64,000 nucleotides of DNA from Embleya sp040605455. Lineage in GTDB: Bacteria; Actinomycetota; Actinomycetes; Streptomycetales; Streptomycetaceae. Made by a program: the position numbers and the translations under genes. Below the pieces are notes generated by a model that had not been told where the DNA came from, ran no database searches, and was given only the letters and a program-made list of their open reading frames with translations. Positions 1 through 8,332 of this stretch are shown piece after piece; within the stretch, counting starts at the first letter, position 1, and every line of letters starts with the position of its first letter. Location of the stretch: the NCBI RefSeq assembly GCF_040605455.1, contig NZ_JBEXCV010000016.1, positions 1 through 64,000 of the forward strand. Direction: 5' to 3'.

Positions 1-1
1 C

Positions 2-112
2 AGCGACCGCGGGGTGCACCCGGACTTCGTGAGCGACACGTTCAGTTCCTTCCACCCGCTCGCCGCGGCCTCGCCGACGATCGCCGCGCTGAACCACACG
101 GAGGCGGCACAT
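2..112 (+). pseudogene. Remnant of NAD(P)/FAD-dependent oxidoreductase (phytoene desaturase-like)
   Basis: The reading frame open from base 2 carries a stretch (DTFSSFHPLAAASP and neighbouring residues) that resembles the region shortly after the dinucleotide-binding site of phytoene dehydrogenase-like amine oxidoreductases. The similarity stops near base 105, and the frame continues as proline/arginine-rich text with no family resemblance. The gene enters from outside the window on the left and is cut off here. Identification rests on recalled family sequence, so it is tentative. Confidence 0.4.
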
Positions 113-197
113 GGCGGCGGGCGACCGCCGCTGCCGCCCCCCGGCGTGCACGATCACCGAGGGACAGCCCGGCGAATGGTCCAACTCCGTACAGGAC

Positions 198-551
198 CTA
201 GTCGACCGGTTCGTGTTCCGGGATCGAGCGGGCCATGGTCGCCAGGGCTTCCAGGGCCGCCGAGAGGGCATCCGGGGTCGGGGAGGCCAGTCCCAGCCGG
301 ATCGCGTTGTGGGCGGCGGTGGGTGGGACCGCGAACGCGGCGCCGGGTGTGACCGCGATGCCCCGGCACACGGCCGCGGCCACGAACGTGTCCGCCCGCC
401 ACGGTTCCGGCAGTTCCCACCAGCACATGTAGGCGCCCGGAGCAGTCCGGAACCGGAAATCCGCGAGTTCGGTCCGAGCCACCTCCTGACGTACGCGCGC
501 GTCTGCGCGCTTTGCCTCCTGGACCGCGTCGGCCACGCGTCGAAAATCGGC
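198..551 (-). pseudogene. Remnant of MocR/GntR-type aminotransferase-like regulator, C-terminus
   Basis: On the minus strand the last ~110 residues look like the end of a fold-type I PLP-dependent domain of MocR (GntR-family) regulators: a WWELPEPW motif, then RGIAVTPGAAFAV, then IRLGLASP and a closing helix. The DNA-binding half and the PLP lysine region are absent, and the frame upstream (551-674) has no recognisable content. It is a truncated relic among other truncated genes. Confidence 0.5.
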
Positions 552-556
552 ATGTC

Positions 557-664
557 CGCGTCGGTCACCTCGTGGCCCGGCTCGGCTACGCCAGAGTCGG
601 CACCGGATCGCAAAAGCTCGACTGGCAGATCGACGCGCTGAACGCCGCCGGGTGCCGGCGGATC
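557..664 (+). pseudogene. Remnant of serine recombinase (resolvase) N-terminus
   Basis: About 35 residues match the start of the resolvase catalytic domain: GYARVGTGSQKLDWQIDAL followed by NAAGCRRI. The catalytic serine of the usual GYARVS motif is replaced by glycine (GYARVG). The similarity ends at about 660 and the following VOC remnant starts 45 bases later. It can only be a dead fragment of a recombinase, of the same broad family as those at 26065, 34993 and 41174. Confidence 0.5.
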
Positions 665-708
665 CCAGGGGCACGGGCGGCCACGAGTGCCGCGCTACTC
701 AGGAGGTA

Positions 709-927
709 ATGATGACGGTTCACCGAATGGATCACGTTGGCGTTGTGGTCGAGGATCTCGCGGCCGCTGTCGCGTTCTTCGTCGAAGTGGGCTTGGAACC
801 GGAGGGCGAGGCGACAGTCGAGGGTGACTGGGTGGACCGGCTCGTCGGGCTCGACGGCCTCCGAGCGGACATGGCCGTCGTGCGGACCGCGGACGGCCAC
901 GGCCGGGTCGAGCTGGGGTCGAGGCGA
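709..927 (+). pseudogene. VOC (glyoxalase/dioxygenase) family protein, 3' truncated
   Basis: A perfect AGGAGGT ribosome site at 701-707 precedes tandem ATGs at 709 and 712. The product begins as a vicinal-oxygen-chelate domain: MDHVGVVVEDLAAAVAFF, with the metal-ligand histidine in MDHVG, continuing through MAVVRTADGHGRVEL. After ~70 residues the family resemblance stops at about base 925, where the frame runs into an aldo-keto reductase remnant read in another frame. Only the first babab unit survives, so the protein is unlikely to work even though its translation signals are intact. Confidence 0.5.
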
Positions 928-935
928 GCAGTTCC

Positions 936-1310
936 GCAGAGGTGCGCCGAGCCATGGCGATCACCGAGATCTCATCCGTCCACGCCCCGTACAACGTCAC
1001 CGATCGGACCTCGGAGGATCTTCTCGGGTTCTGCGAATCCCACCGCCTGGTGTTCGTGCCCGGACGGCCCCTCGGCACGAAGACCGAGAAAAGAGCGGAT
1101 GATGCCACCGCTGTGGCCGAGCGTCACGGAGCGAGTACCGCCCAGATTGCGCTGGCGTGGCTGCTCACCAGTTCGCCCGTGCTGCTCCCCGTCGTCGATG
1201 CTCGCACACCGCAACGCCTGGACGAGTACTGGGACGCGGCCGCGATCGACCTCTCAGCGGTCGACCTGGACGCACTGAACGCACTCCACCGAGCGTATGC
1301 GCCGGTCTGA
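936..1310 (+). pseudogene. Aldo/keto reductase, C-terminal half only
   Basis: The frame from about 936 gives ~120 residues typical of the last strands and helices of an aldo/keto reductase: EISSVHAPYNVTDRTSEDLL, then AERHGASTAQIALAWLL, then the closing helix ending LSAVDLDALNAL. The catalytic Tyr/Lys/Asp/His half is missing. It joins directly to the VOC fragment, so two half-genes were fused by deletion. A short gap around 1080-1105, where the GNPLGGG-like region should be, suggests further loss. Confidence 0.55.
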
Positions 1311-1632
1311 CGCATCCCTTTGGGCGACCGGGCCCAAGTCGTCGTCGGCTGTGATCGGCGCGTGCCGCCCGCGCACACCATCGACGCGACGAGGGACGCC
1401 ACGGCCACTTCCACCGCCGTCGCACCCGCGTCGCGTTCGGCCGGGGGCTCGCCCACAGCAGCCGGCAGCGCGAGCCCGGGCAACACCCGATGGCGCCTTG
1501 CACGCGAACTCGCGGTGCAGGAAGCCCGGTTCGGTGGGCATGTCGCCCGAGATCGACAGCCGGGTGAGGTCGGACCGCACGGCACGTGCACGCCGGTCCG
1601 AAAAGGCGCAAAATGTAATCAAGAAGGTCATC

Positions 1633-1839
1633 ATGCGCATACTCAAGGGCTTGCTCAACGCAGTGCTCGGGATCGTCACAGCCGTGCTCGGCACGGTGCT
1701 GGGGCTTCTCGCAGCCGTGCTGTGGATCGTCGGCGGACTGCTGTGCGTGACGATCATCCTGCTTCCGCTCGGCCTCCCGGTCGTAAGACTCGCCCAACGC
1801 CTGTTCGCACTCGCATGGCGGCTGATGCGTCTTCCCTGA
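1633..1839 (+). CDS. Small membrane protein (68 aa)
   Basis: Start at ATG 1633 with AAGAAGG about 5-10 bases upstream. The 68-residue product starts MRILKGLLNAVLG and is almost entirely hydrophobic from residue 5 to 55 (two short membrane segments, the second with the LLPLGLP turn), ending in an arginine-rich tail (RLAQRLFALAWRLMRLP). Small proteins of this shape are common in Streptomyces and are annotated as hypothetical. It lies about 800 bases upstream of the gas vesicle operon on the same strand. No function can be assigned. Confidence 0.55.
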   Translation: MRILKGLLNAVLGIVTAVLGTVLGLLAAVLWIVGGLLCVTIILLPLGLPVVRLAQRLFALAWRLMRLP

Positions 1840-2651
1840 GGATCGCCGGCAGCCGGTGCTTTCACCGGACCCCGACCCGGCCGCCGCGCGGCGGTCGGGC
1901 CATTCGTGATCACGTGCGCGGAACCGCGAGGCGGGTCGGGTTGCCGCGCTCGATCGTCACCGGTGCGCGGGACGTCCATCCGGCCCGTCAATCGGGTGGG
2001 GCCGTAGGGCGAGCTTGGGCGGACTCTCCGTCATGTAGGCGCCGGATTTGAGGCTCCTCGTGCAAGCCCAAGCCGGTCCGGCAAGCCCAAGCCGGTCCGG
2101 GCCCGGGCGCCCTTGTCGTAGGACACGTCCTCCGACGGGATGCCGCTGGTGTCGACCACCGGGACCGGGAGGGCACCGAAGCGCGAACGGCACGGGGCCG
2201 CCTCACTCGGACAGGTCCGGCCACGGCTCGGCACACGGATGCGGATGACGGGCCGTCCCCCAACGGTTCCTCACCGGCGGTTTTGCCGCTCTTGAACAAC
2301 GCCGCCGTCATGGCGAAGGCGATACTTCCGTGTCGCCCCCTCTGCGCCCGTGGCGGGAAGACGTGACGGGCCCAGTCCTCTGGCAACTCGGCGCACGATC
2401 GGCCCCTTGTGCAACGAAGATCTTCTGGTGCGACGATGGAGTTGCACGCTCGAACGAGCACAGGACAATGCCGAGCCCCAAGGGGTGGCGGGCGGGCGCC
2501 GGCGTCGGGAGAGGCGTCGCGTGCGCCGGGGGCATGGGCCGGCGGGAGGGCGGAAGTCCGCCGACGGCCCTGCGGATGGGTAGCGGCGTGGATCGCCGAT
2601 GGCGGTGGGGCGGAGACCGGTGGTCCGCCGATCGTTCCCGGATTGGAAACG
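1840..2651. other. Non-coding stretch upstream of the gas vesicle operon, with a 19-bp tandem repeat
   Basis: No frame here shows a recognisable protein. The only clear structure is a perfect tandem duplication of a 19-base unit (GCAAGCCCAAGCCGGTCCG) at 2062-2080 and 2081-2099. The promoter of the gvp operon should lie in the last 100-200 bases, but no confident -10/-35 pair could be picked. Confidence 0.35.
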
Positions 2652-3443
2652 ATGATGAACAACGCCAAGCTCGCCGTCGCACTGGGCGCCGGCTACGCGC
2701 TCGGCCGCTTCCACAAGGGCAAACTCGCCATGGCTGTCGCCGGCATGGCGGCGGGAAAGCGCCTTGGGGGCGGCCCGGGCAAATTGGTATCGAGCCTGCT
2801 GGAATCCAGTCCCCAGTTGGAGCAACTGGTCGGCAGTCTGCGGGGCGAACTGACCGAAGCGGGTAAGAAGGCCGCGCTGGCGGCGGCCGGCAACCGAGTG
2901 GAGTCGCTCACCGGCAAGCTGCATCAGCGCGCCGAGTCGTTGCGCGCGGGGCCAAAGAAGGGTCGCGACGAGGACGAGCCCGAAGAGGACGAAGCCGAGG
3001 AACCCGAGGAAGCCGAGGAAGCCGAGGAAGCCGAAGAGGACGAAGCCGAGGAGCCCGAGGAACCCGAAGAGGACGAAGAGGACGAAGAGGAGGAGCCGGC
3101 GAAGCCACCGGCCCGCAAACGTGGCGCACGGTCCTCGGCGGGCGAGCGCCCGGCGGCCAAGCGTGCACGGCCCGCATCGTCGTCCGCTGACAAACGCACG
3201 TCGACGGCCGGTGCGAAACGAGCGACGAGGAAGAAGACGACGGAGGCTCCTTCGAAGACTCGTGGCCGGTCCGCGGCCCCGAAGGAGAGCGCGCGCGGCG
3301 AATCGGCGGGGAAGAAGGCCCCTCGTAAGGCCGCTGCCAAGAAGACCACACCGGCCAAGCGCGCGACGAAGACCGCGGCAGCCAAGCCGGCGAAGAAGAC
3401 CGCGAGCGGGCGTGGCACCGCGACGCGCGGGCGGGGGCGGTGA
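2652..3443 (+). CDS. gvpY: Gas vesicle-associated protein, GvpY-like, with acidic linker and basic tail
   Basis: First gene of the gvp operon; tandem ATG at 2652/2655. The 263 aa have three parts: a short helical N-terminal domain (residues 1-100; a GAGYALGRFHKGKLA segment and glycine-rich small-residue helix), a strongly acidic Glu/Asp-Pro-Ala linker (~105-150, built from GAAGAGGACGAA-type repeats), and a Lys/Arg/Ala/Ser-rich tail (~150-263) like histone-H1 or topoisomerase tails. Such tails explain why homologues are sometimes mislabelled DNA primase. Streptomyces gvp clusters contain two genes, gvpY and gvpZ, of unknown role; position next to the SRPBCC gene supports this name. The assignment to GvpY is inferred from size, composition and context. 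Confidence 0.6.
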   Translation: MMNNAKLAVALGAGYALGRFHKGKLAMAVAGMAAGKRLGGGPGKLVSSLLESSPQLEQLVGSLRGELTEAGKKAALAAAGNRVESLTGKLHQRAESLRAGPKKGRDEDEPEEDEAEEPEEAEEAEEAEEDEAEEPEEPEEDEEDEEEEPAKPPARKRGARSSAGERPAAKRARPASSSADKRTSTAGAKRATRKKTTEAPSKTRGRSAAPKESARGESAGKKAPRKAAAKKTTPAKRATKTAAAKPAKKTASGRGTATRGRGR

Positions 3444-3445
3444 TC

Positions 3446-4696
3446 ATGGCGGACCGGACGAAGAGCGCGACAGCGGGCGGTCTTGGCCGAATCGCACAGG
3501 AATTGCCCACCGATCGCTTGGTCTCGGAAGCGCAGAACCTGCTGGGAGCGTTGGGCGAGCGCGCCTTGTCGATGGCCACCGACAAGGTCGGCGAAGCCAC
3601 CGCACGACTCACCGATCTCGTGGACAACGACGGAAGTGACGGCGCCAAGGCCGGACTCCGCGGCGCGAAAGAGCTGGCCGAGGGCAAGTCGCCGCTCAAG
3701 GCAGCGGTCGGCGCGGGGCTGACCGGCGTCAAGGAGAAGGTCAAGGGAACCCTGACCGGCGGGAAGGGCGGCGGTGGCGGAGGCGGCAAGAAGCAGCTCA
3801 AGCTGACGAACATCGTCGAGGACGTGGACGTCGGGGTGCCGCTGCGCGTGGCATACGACCAGTGGACGCAGTTCGGTGACTTTCCCGGCTTCATGAAGAA
3901 GGTGGAAACCGTCGAGCAGGAGGAAGACGAGAAGCTGAACTGGAAGGCACAGGTCTTCTGGTCCCACCGCAGTTGGCAGGCGACGATCATCGAGCAGGTC
4001 CCCGACGAGTTGATCCTGTGGGAGTCCTCCGGCGAGAAGGGGCGTGTGGACGGGGCCGTCACCTTCCACGAGATCACGCCCACCCTGACCAAGATCCTCG
4101 TCGTGCTCCAGTACCACCCCCAGGGATTGTTCGAACGGACCGGAAACCTGTGGCGCGCCCAGGGCCGGCGAGTGCGCCTCGAACTGAAGCATTTCCGGCG
4201 TCACGTCATGACACAGACCATCCTTCAGCCCGACGAGGTCGAGGGGTGGCGCGGCGAGATTCGAGACGGCGAAGTCGTCAAGAGCCACGAGGATGCCCTC
4301 GACGAAGAGGAACGCGAACGCGACGAGGGCGGCGACGAGGACGAGGGCGGTGGCGACGAGGAGTGGGACGAAGAGGGCTCGCAGGAACCCGAGGACGCAT
4401 ACGACGAGTATGAGGACGAGGAGCCCGAAGAGGCCGAGAACGAAGAGGCCGACGAAGACGAAGAGGCCATGGACGAAGAGGCCGACGAAGACGAAGAGAA
4501 CGAAGAAGAGCCTTACGAAGACGAAGACGAAGACGTAGACGAAGAGGCCGAGGACTACGAGGACGAGTACGACACCGACTCGGAGGACGAAGAGGACGAA
4601 GGGGACGAGGATGAGGAGGACGAGGAGGACGGCGAGTATGAGGACGAGACGCCGAAGAGGCACTCCCGCAGGCGCGCGCCGGCACGGGCTCGGTGA
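3446..4696 (+). CDS. gvpZ: SRPBCC-domain gas vesicle-associated protein, GvpZ-like, with long acidic tail
   Basis: Starts at ATG 3446, three bases after the previous stop; an in-frame GTG at 3440 overlaps that stop and is the alternative. The 416 aa contain an N-terminal helical region (1-100), a poly-Gly hinge, then an SRPBCC/polyketide-cyclase-like domain (~112-255; YDQWTQFGDFPGFMK, LILWESSGEKGRVDG and TLTKILVVLQY). SRPBCC folds bind hydrophobic ligands. The last ~130 residues are almost only Glu, Asp and Tyr, followed by a short RRRAPARAR end. Streptomyces gvp operons carry an SRPBCC gene, named gvpZ, whose role in assembly is not established. The tail length is unusual. Confidence 0.65.
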   Translation: MADRTKSATAGGLGRIAQELPTDRLVSEAQNLLGALGERALSMATDKVGEATARLTDLVDNDGSDGAKAGLRGAKELAEGKSPLKAAVGAGLTGVKEKVKGTLTGGKGGGGGGGKKQLKLTNIVEDVDVGVPLRVAYDQWTQFGDFPGFMKKVETVEQEEDEKLNWKAQVFWSHRSWQATIIEQVPDELILWESSGEKGRVDGAVTFHEITPTLTKILVVLQYHPQGLFERTGNLWRAQGRRVRLELKHFRRHVMTQTILQPDEVEGWRGEIRDGEVVKSHEDALDEEERERDEGGDEDEGGGDEEWDEEGSQEPEDAYDEYEDEEPEEAENEEADEDEEAMDEEADEDEENEEEPYEDEDEDVDEEAEDYEDEYDTDSEDEEDEGDEDEEDEEDGEYEDETPKRHSRRRAPARAR

Positions 4697-4702
4697 CGTC
4701 CC

Positions 4703-5125
4703 ATGACCATGGCAAGCAGGCAGGGGCATTACCTCGATCGCCCGTCGTCGAGCGGTCTGGTCGACGTGATCGACCTGATCCTCGACAAGGGCTTGGTCAT
4801 CGACATCTATGTGCGCGTGTCGCTGGTCGGTATCGAGTTGCTCACCATCGACGCCAGGATCGTGATCGCCAGCGTCGACACATACCTGCGCTTCGCAGAA
4901 GCTGTGAACCGGCTCGACCTCAGCCAAAAGGAACCCCAGGGGCTACCGGACCTGATGCACGGCCTCACGGAGGGCGGCGCGAAACACAAGACACGCGGCG
5001 CGTTGGAAGGGGCGAAGGAAACCCTGAGTGAGGCTTTCGACAGCGGGGAGGAGGACGAGCCCGAAGCGGAGCCGGAGGAGCGCCCTCGACGACGCCGCTC
5101 GTCCAGGCATAAGGAGGAGGGGTGA
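4703..5125 (+). CDS. gvpA: Gas vesicle structural protein GvpA
   Basis: 140 aa; ATG 4703 (a second in-frame ATG at 4709 is possible). Residues 16-66 form the conserved GvpA core: GLVDVIDLILDKGLVID, an amphipathic helix, the two beta strands around VRVSLVGIELLTIDARIVIAS, and the second helix VDTYLRFAEA. GvpA polymerises into the ribs of the gas-permeable, water-excluding shell. The C-terminal ~60 residues are an acidic-then-basic extension (EEDEPEAEPEERPRRRRSS) typical of actinobacterial forms and absent from cyanobacterial GvpA. It lies 6 bases after gvpZ and overlaps the GTG alternative start of gvpF. Of the three paralogues here (4703, 6826, 8099) it has the best match to the major shell protein. 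Confidence 0.85.
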   Translation: MTMASRQGHYLDRPSSSGLVDVIDLILDKGLVIDIYVRVSLVGIELLTIDARIVIASVDTYLRFAEAVNRLDLSQKEPQGLPDLMHGLTEGGAKHKTRGALEGAKETLSEAFDSGEEDEPEAEPEERPRRRRSSRHKEEG

Positions 5126-5946
5126 TGACGACCTTCCCGGACCCCGCGTTCCCGTCGCCGGATTCGTCGTTCGAGGGCGCCGGTTTCGCGTGCTACGTGT
5201 ACGGACTCGTGCCCGCGGACACCGCGTTGCCTTCGGACGCCGCGGGTGTGGGCCACCCGGCGGCTCCGATCACCTTGGTGGTGCACGATGCCGTCGCGGC
5301 CGTGGTCAGCGAGGTATCCGTGGAACAGCCGCTGGGAACGCCGGAAGATCTTCGGGCGCATGCGAGAGTCCTGGACGGCCTGGCCGCTTCGACGACGGTG
5401 CTCCCCTTCCGGTTCGGAACCGTCGTACAGGATGTGCGCTCGGTGGTCGAGGAACTACTCGTCGGACACGACAAGGAGTTCTCGGCCGGGCTCGCGGAAC
5501 TCGAAGGGAAAGCGCAGTTCACTCTCCGGGCTCGGTACGAGGAGGACGCCATCCTTCGTGAACTCTTGGAGGAGCGTCCGGACATCGTCCGTCTTCGCGA
5601 GGAACTGGCGGGCTTGTCCGAGGAAGTGGCCTACCACCGGCGGATTCGGCTCGGTGAACTCGTCGCCGACGGCCTCGCGGGCAAACGCGAAGCCGACGGC
5701 GCGCTGATCCTGGAACGGTTGGCGCCGATGGTCGAGGCCGTGGGTCCCGTCGAGGCGGGTGCCGGTGACATGGTGGCGGACGCGTCCTTCCTGGTCGCCC
5801 TCGATCGGCAGCAGGATTTCGAGAAGGCGGCCGATCATCTGGCGCGTGACCTGCACGGTCGGGTGCGCCTACGCCTGCTGGGGCCGCTGGCACCGTACGA
5901 CTTCGTGGCCGAAGTGATGGACAACCTCGAATGGGGGCGATCGTAA
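5125..5946 (+). CDS. gvpF: Gas vesicle assembly protein GvpF (GvpF/L family)
   Basis: 273 aa; ATG 5125 sits in a TGATG overlap with gvpA and follows an AAGGAGGAGG ribosome site at 5111-5120 (GTG 5122 also possible). The GvpF/L family signature is visible: CYVYGLVPAD at the N-terminus, a VLPFRFGTVV strand near residue 95, a helical middle with EEVAYHRRIRLGE, and RLLGPLAPYDFVA near the end. GvpF acts in the cytoplasm as an assembly factor or minor component, binding GvpA and preventing its premature aggregation. A second family member, GvpL, lies at 7281. Its last base is the first base of gvpG (TAATG). Confidence 0.85.
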   Translation: MTTFPDPAFPSPDSSFEGAGFACYVYGLVPADTALPSDAAGVGHPAAPITLVVHDAVAAVVSEVSVEQPLGTPEDLRAHARVLDGLAASTTVLPFRFGTVVQDVRSVVEELLVGHDKEFSAGLAELEGKAQFTLRARYEEDAILRELLEERPDIVRLREELAGLSEEVAYHRRIRLGELVADGLAGKREADGALILERLAPMVEAVGPVEAGAGDMVADASFLVALDRQQDFEKAADHLARDLHGRVRLRLLGPLAPYDFVAEVMDNLEWGRS

Positions 5947-6197
5947 TGGGTCTGATCACCGGATTGCTCTCCCTTCCCCTCGCGCCCGTGCACGGCGTGG
6001 TGTGGCTCGCCGAACAGGTCTATGACGAGGCGTACGACGAATGGGCCAGTCCTCAGGCGATCCGTCGCGGCCTCGAAGAGGTCGACCACGACCGTTCCGA
6101 GGGTTTGATCACGGACGAAGAGGCCGACGCCCTGGAGAAGGAACTCGTGGGCCGGCTGTTGGAGTCGCGGCGCTCGATCGGCGGCTTGGAGGTGTGA
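5946..6197 (+). CDS. gvpG: Gas vesicle protein GvpG
   Basis: 83 aa; ATG 5946 overlaps the gvpF stop by one base (TAATG). The protein has the GvpG layout: a hydrophobic start GLITGLLSLPLAPVHGVVWLAEQV followed by charged helices (QAIRRGLEEVDHDRSEG, DEEADALEKELVGRLLE). GvpG is a small assembly factor needed for vesicle formation and is always encoded between gvpF and gvpJ/L in actinobacteria. Translational coupling to gvpF is likely. Confidence 0.85.
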   Translation: MGLITGLLSLPLAPVHGVVWLAEQVYDEAYDEWASPQAIRRGLEEVDHDRSEGLITDEEADALEKELVGRLLESRRSIGGLEV

Positions 6198-6200
6198 GCC

Positions 6201-6824
6201 GTGCGCAGCGCGGACCGCGAACCCGGCGACGCGGAGTCCGAGCGTCGCCGACCGACGCGTGACAAGGGCGCACCGGAGCGGGCGGCCTCCAGGAAGCGGG
6301 TCGCTCGTTCGAAGGACGAAGCCGCGCCGGCCCCACGGCGTTCGGTCGCTCGACGAAGCCCGGTCGAGGAGGAGCGGGAACCGCCCGGACGTCGCCTCAA
6401 AAAGCGGCGCGCTCTCAGTGAGCGCGACACACGGGTCGAGGATGACGATCACGCCGCGCGGGCCGACGATCAAGACGAGCCGCGCCCCCGGCGCGCGTCA
6501 TCTCGCACGCCGCGTGAGGGGCAGGAGGGTGACAAGCGGAAAAGCCGTCGCACGCCGGAGCACGCGCCCATCAAACCCCTGCAAGCCGCTGCGGCGGCGG
6601 CCAGTCAACTCCGGGCCCTCACCGGCCGCGAGCCCGAGGGAATCGTCTCGGCGGAGCGGGTCGACACCGGTTGGCGGATCGGCATCGAGGTCTTGGAGAC
6701 GCGGCGAATCCCCGACTCGACCGACATCCTGGCGCTCTACCAGGTCGAAGTCGACGACGAAGGCGAGATGACGTCCTACCGCCGCGAGAGGCGCTACTAC
6801 CGCGGCCGAGCGGAGGAGTCGTGA
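6201..6824 (+). CDS. gvpO: Gas vesicle protein GvpO with long charged N-terminal extension
   Basis: 207 aa from GTG 6201, three bases after gvpG. The C-terminal ~80 residues are the GvpO domain: QLRALTGREPEGIVSAERV, GWRIGIEVLETRRIPDSTD, LALYQVEVDDEGEM and YRRERRYYRG. The first ~115 residues are a disordered Arg/Glu/Asp-rich extension, longer than usual. GvpO is required for vesicle synthesis in haloarchaea; its molecular role is unclear. In Streptomyces coelicolor the gene stands first in the cluster, whereas here it sits between gvpG and gvpJ. Confidence 0.8.
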   Translation: MRSADREPGDAESERRRPTRDKGAPERAASRKRVARSKDEAAPAPRRSVARRSPVEEEREPPGRRLKKRRALSERDTRVEDDDHAARADDQDEPRPRRASSRTPREGQEGDKRKSRRTPEHAPIKPLQAAAAAASQLRALTGREPEGIVSAERVDTGWRIGIEVLETRRIPDSTDILALYQVEVDDEGEMTSYRRERRYYRGRAEES

Positions 6825-6825
6825 G

Positions 6826-7284
6826 ATGACCGAAGGCCCGATGGAGCGCGGTGTCTTCCCTGAGCGGCGGCCGGTTTCGCGCGCGAGGGAATCCATGCGC
6901 GGTGAACCGGCGAACCTCGCAGACATCCTTGAACGAGTCCTGGACAAGGGAATAGTGATCGCCGGTGACATCCGCGTCAACCTCCTGGACATCGAACTCT
7001 TGACGATCAAGATCCGGCTCATCGTCGCCTCCGTCGATCGAGCCCGGGAAATGGGCATCGACTGGTGGGAACACGACCCCACCCTGTCCTCGGGAAAGCG
7101 TGATCTCCTCTCGGAGAACGAGCGGCTCCGCAAGCGCCTGGGCGATCTCGAGGCCGAACGCGTCGAGTCCGGTCGCGACGCCGCCTCCGCGTCCCGGGAA
7201 ATCGCCTCCGAGGCGAACGAGTCCGGCGAACGCGGCGGTTCGGCCTCACCCGGAACCTCTCGCGGAACGAGGCGGCGATCATGA
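6826..7284 (+). CDS. gvpJ: Gas vesicle protein GvpJ (GvpA paralogue)
   Basis: 152 aa; ATG 6826 lies one base after the gvpO stop. A GvpA-type core is present at residues ~28-75 (NLADILERVLDKGIVIAGDI, LLDIELLTIKIRLIVAS), followed by the MGIDWWEHDP motif typical of GvpJ in actinobacteria. A leucine-rich heptad stretch (ENERLRKRLGDLEAERV) could form a short coiled coil, and the end is Ser/Glu/Arg-rich. GvpJ is a minor shell component thought to form or cap the conical vesicle ends. It overlaps gvpL by 4 bases (ATGA). Confidence 0.8.
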   Translation: MTEGPMERGVFPERRPVSRARESMRGEPANLADILERVLDKGIVIAGDIRVNLLDIELLTIKIRLIVASVDRAREMGIDWWEHDPTLSSGKRDLLSENERLRKRLGDLEAERVESGRDAASASREIASEANESGERGGSASPGTSRGTRRRS

Positions 7285-8102
7285 ACAACGATTCCGTCGA
7301 CTGGGTGTACGCCATCCTTCCCGGCTCGACCGCTGCTGTTTCCGCCGACGTGGTGGGAGTCGCCGGAGAACCTCCGCACGTGGTCCGAGCGGGGAGCCTG
7401 GCGGCCATCGTGGGTTCCGTCCCCGCCGGAGAATTCTCCGAGGACATCCTGCAGGAGCGTCTGGGCGACCTTTCCTGGCTGGAGTCGTCGGTTCGAGCGC
7501 ACCACCGTGTCGTCGAGGCCGCGGCACACACCGGCACGGTGCTCCCGCTGCGCTTCGCCACGATCTACCGAGACGACGAACGCGTGCGGGAGATGCTCGG
7601 CCGGCGCGAGACCGCCTTCACCACGGCGCTGTCCCGGTTGTCTGATCGGGCGGAATGGGGTGTCAAGGCCTACGCGGACCCCGAGGTGCTCGCTGCCGCG
7701 CCCGACGAGCGATCCCCGGAGGCGGACACGGCCGCGCCGGACGAGCGATCCCCGGAACCGGACAGTCCCGGCACCACCTACCTTTTGCACAAACGCGCCC
7801 GGCAAAGACAGCGCGAGAACGCGGGCGACCGGGCGGCCGCCTACGCTGAGCGGATCCACGCCACCCTCGCCGCGTACGCCGCGCACGCCGTGCTGCACCC
7901 GCCGCAGGACGCCGGGCTCGCCCGGTACCAGGGTTGGATGGTACTCAACGCCTCCTACCTGACGGACGACGCCCGGGCGGGGGAATTCGCCTCCACCGTG
8001 GCGAACTTGGACGGACGTTTCCCCGGTATTCGCCTCGAACTCAGCGGTCCGTGGCCGGCCTACTCGTTCGTCGCCGATTCGCCGGAGGATCCGGAACCGT
8101 GA
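7281..8102 (+). CDS. gvpL: Gas vesicle assembly protein GvpL (GvpF/L family)
   Basis: 273 aa; the ATG overlaps the gvpJ stop (ATGA). Family features: WVYAILPGS at the start, RAHHRVVEAA and TVLPLRFATIY in the middle, and a C-terminal SYLTDDARAGEFASTV plus LELSGPWPAYSFV. A perfect 20-base-level repeat encodes APDERSPE twice (about 7700-7760), a recent in-frame duplication in a low-complexity loop that normally varies in GvpL. GvpL interacts with several other Gvp proteins during nucleation. It overlaps gvpS by 4 bases (GTGA). Confidence 0.85.
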   Translation: MNNDSVDWVYAILPGSTAAVSADVVGVAGEPPHVVRAGSLAAIVGSVPAGEFSEDILQERLGDLSWLESSVRAHHRVVEAAAHTGTVLPLRFATIYRDDERVREMLGRRETAFTTALSRLSDRAEWGVKAYADPEVLAAAPDERSPEADTAAPDERSPEPDSPGTTYLLHKRARQRQRENAGDRAAAYAERIHATLAAYAAHAVLHPPQDAGLARYQGWMVLNASYLTDDARAGEFASTVANLDGRFPGIRLELSGPWPAYSFVADSPEDPEP

Positions 8103-8332
8103 TCAGCCAATCCGCACCTGCTCGACGACCGCCCCTGGACGGTCGCCAGATCGCCTTGGTCGACCTCTTGGACCGCGTGCTGGCGGGGGGCGTCGTCGTC
8201 AGTGGCGAAATCACGCTGTGCATCGCCGACGTCGACCTCGTCCGTATCTCGCTGCGCGCACTGGTCGCCTCCGTCAGCACGGTGGCCCAGGGAGCGGGCC
8301 AGGGAGAGGGTGAGTCGGGGGGACGACCGTGA
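8099..8332 (+). CDS. gvpS: Gas vesicle protein GvpS (short GvpA paralogue)
   Basis: 77 aa; GTG 8099 overlaps gvpL by 4 bases. Residues 16-62 form a GvpA/J/M-type core (IALVDLLDRVLAGGVVVSGE, CIADVDLVRISLRALVAS) with hardly any flanking sequence. In Streptomyces clusters the third GvpA-like gene, between gvpL and gvpK, is gvpS. It is presumed to be a minor structural or nucleating protein. It overlaps gvpK by 4 bases. Confidence 0.8.
   Translation: MISQSAPARRPPLDGRQIALVDLLDRVLAGGVVVSGEITLCIADVDLVRISLRALVASVSTVAQGAGQGEGESGGRP

Noticed and set aside
2924..4927. 667-codon minus-strand open frame through gvpY and gvpZ
   Set aside because: It is the mirror of the acidic GAAGAGGACGAA repeats; the product is low-complexity Leu/Val/Phe text and the plus-strand genes are clearly real.
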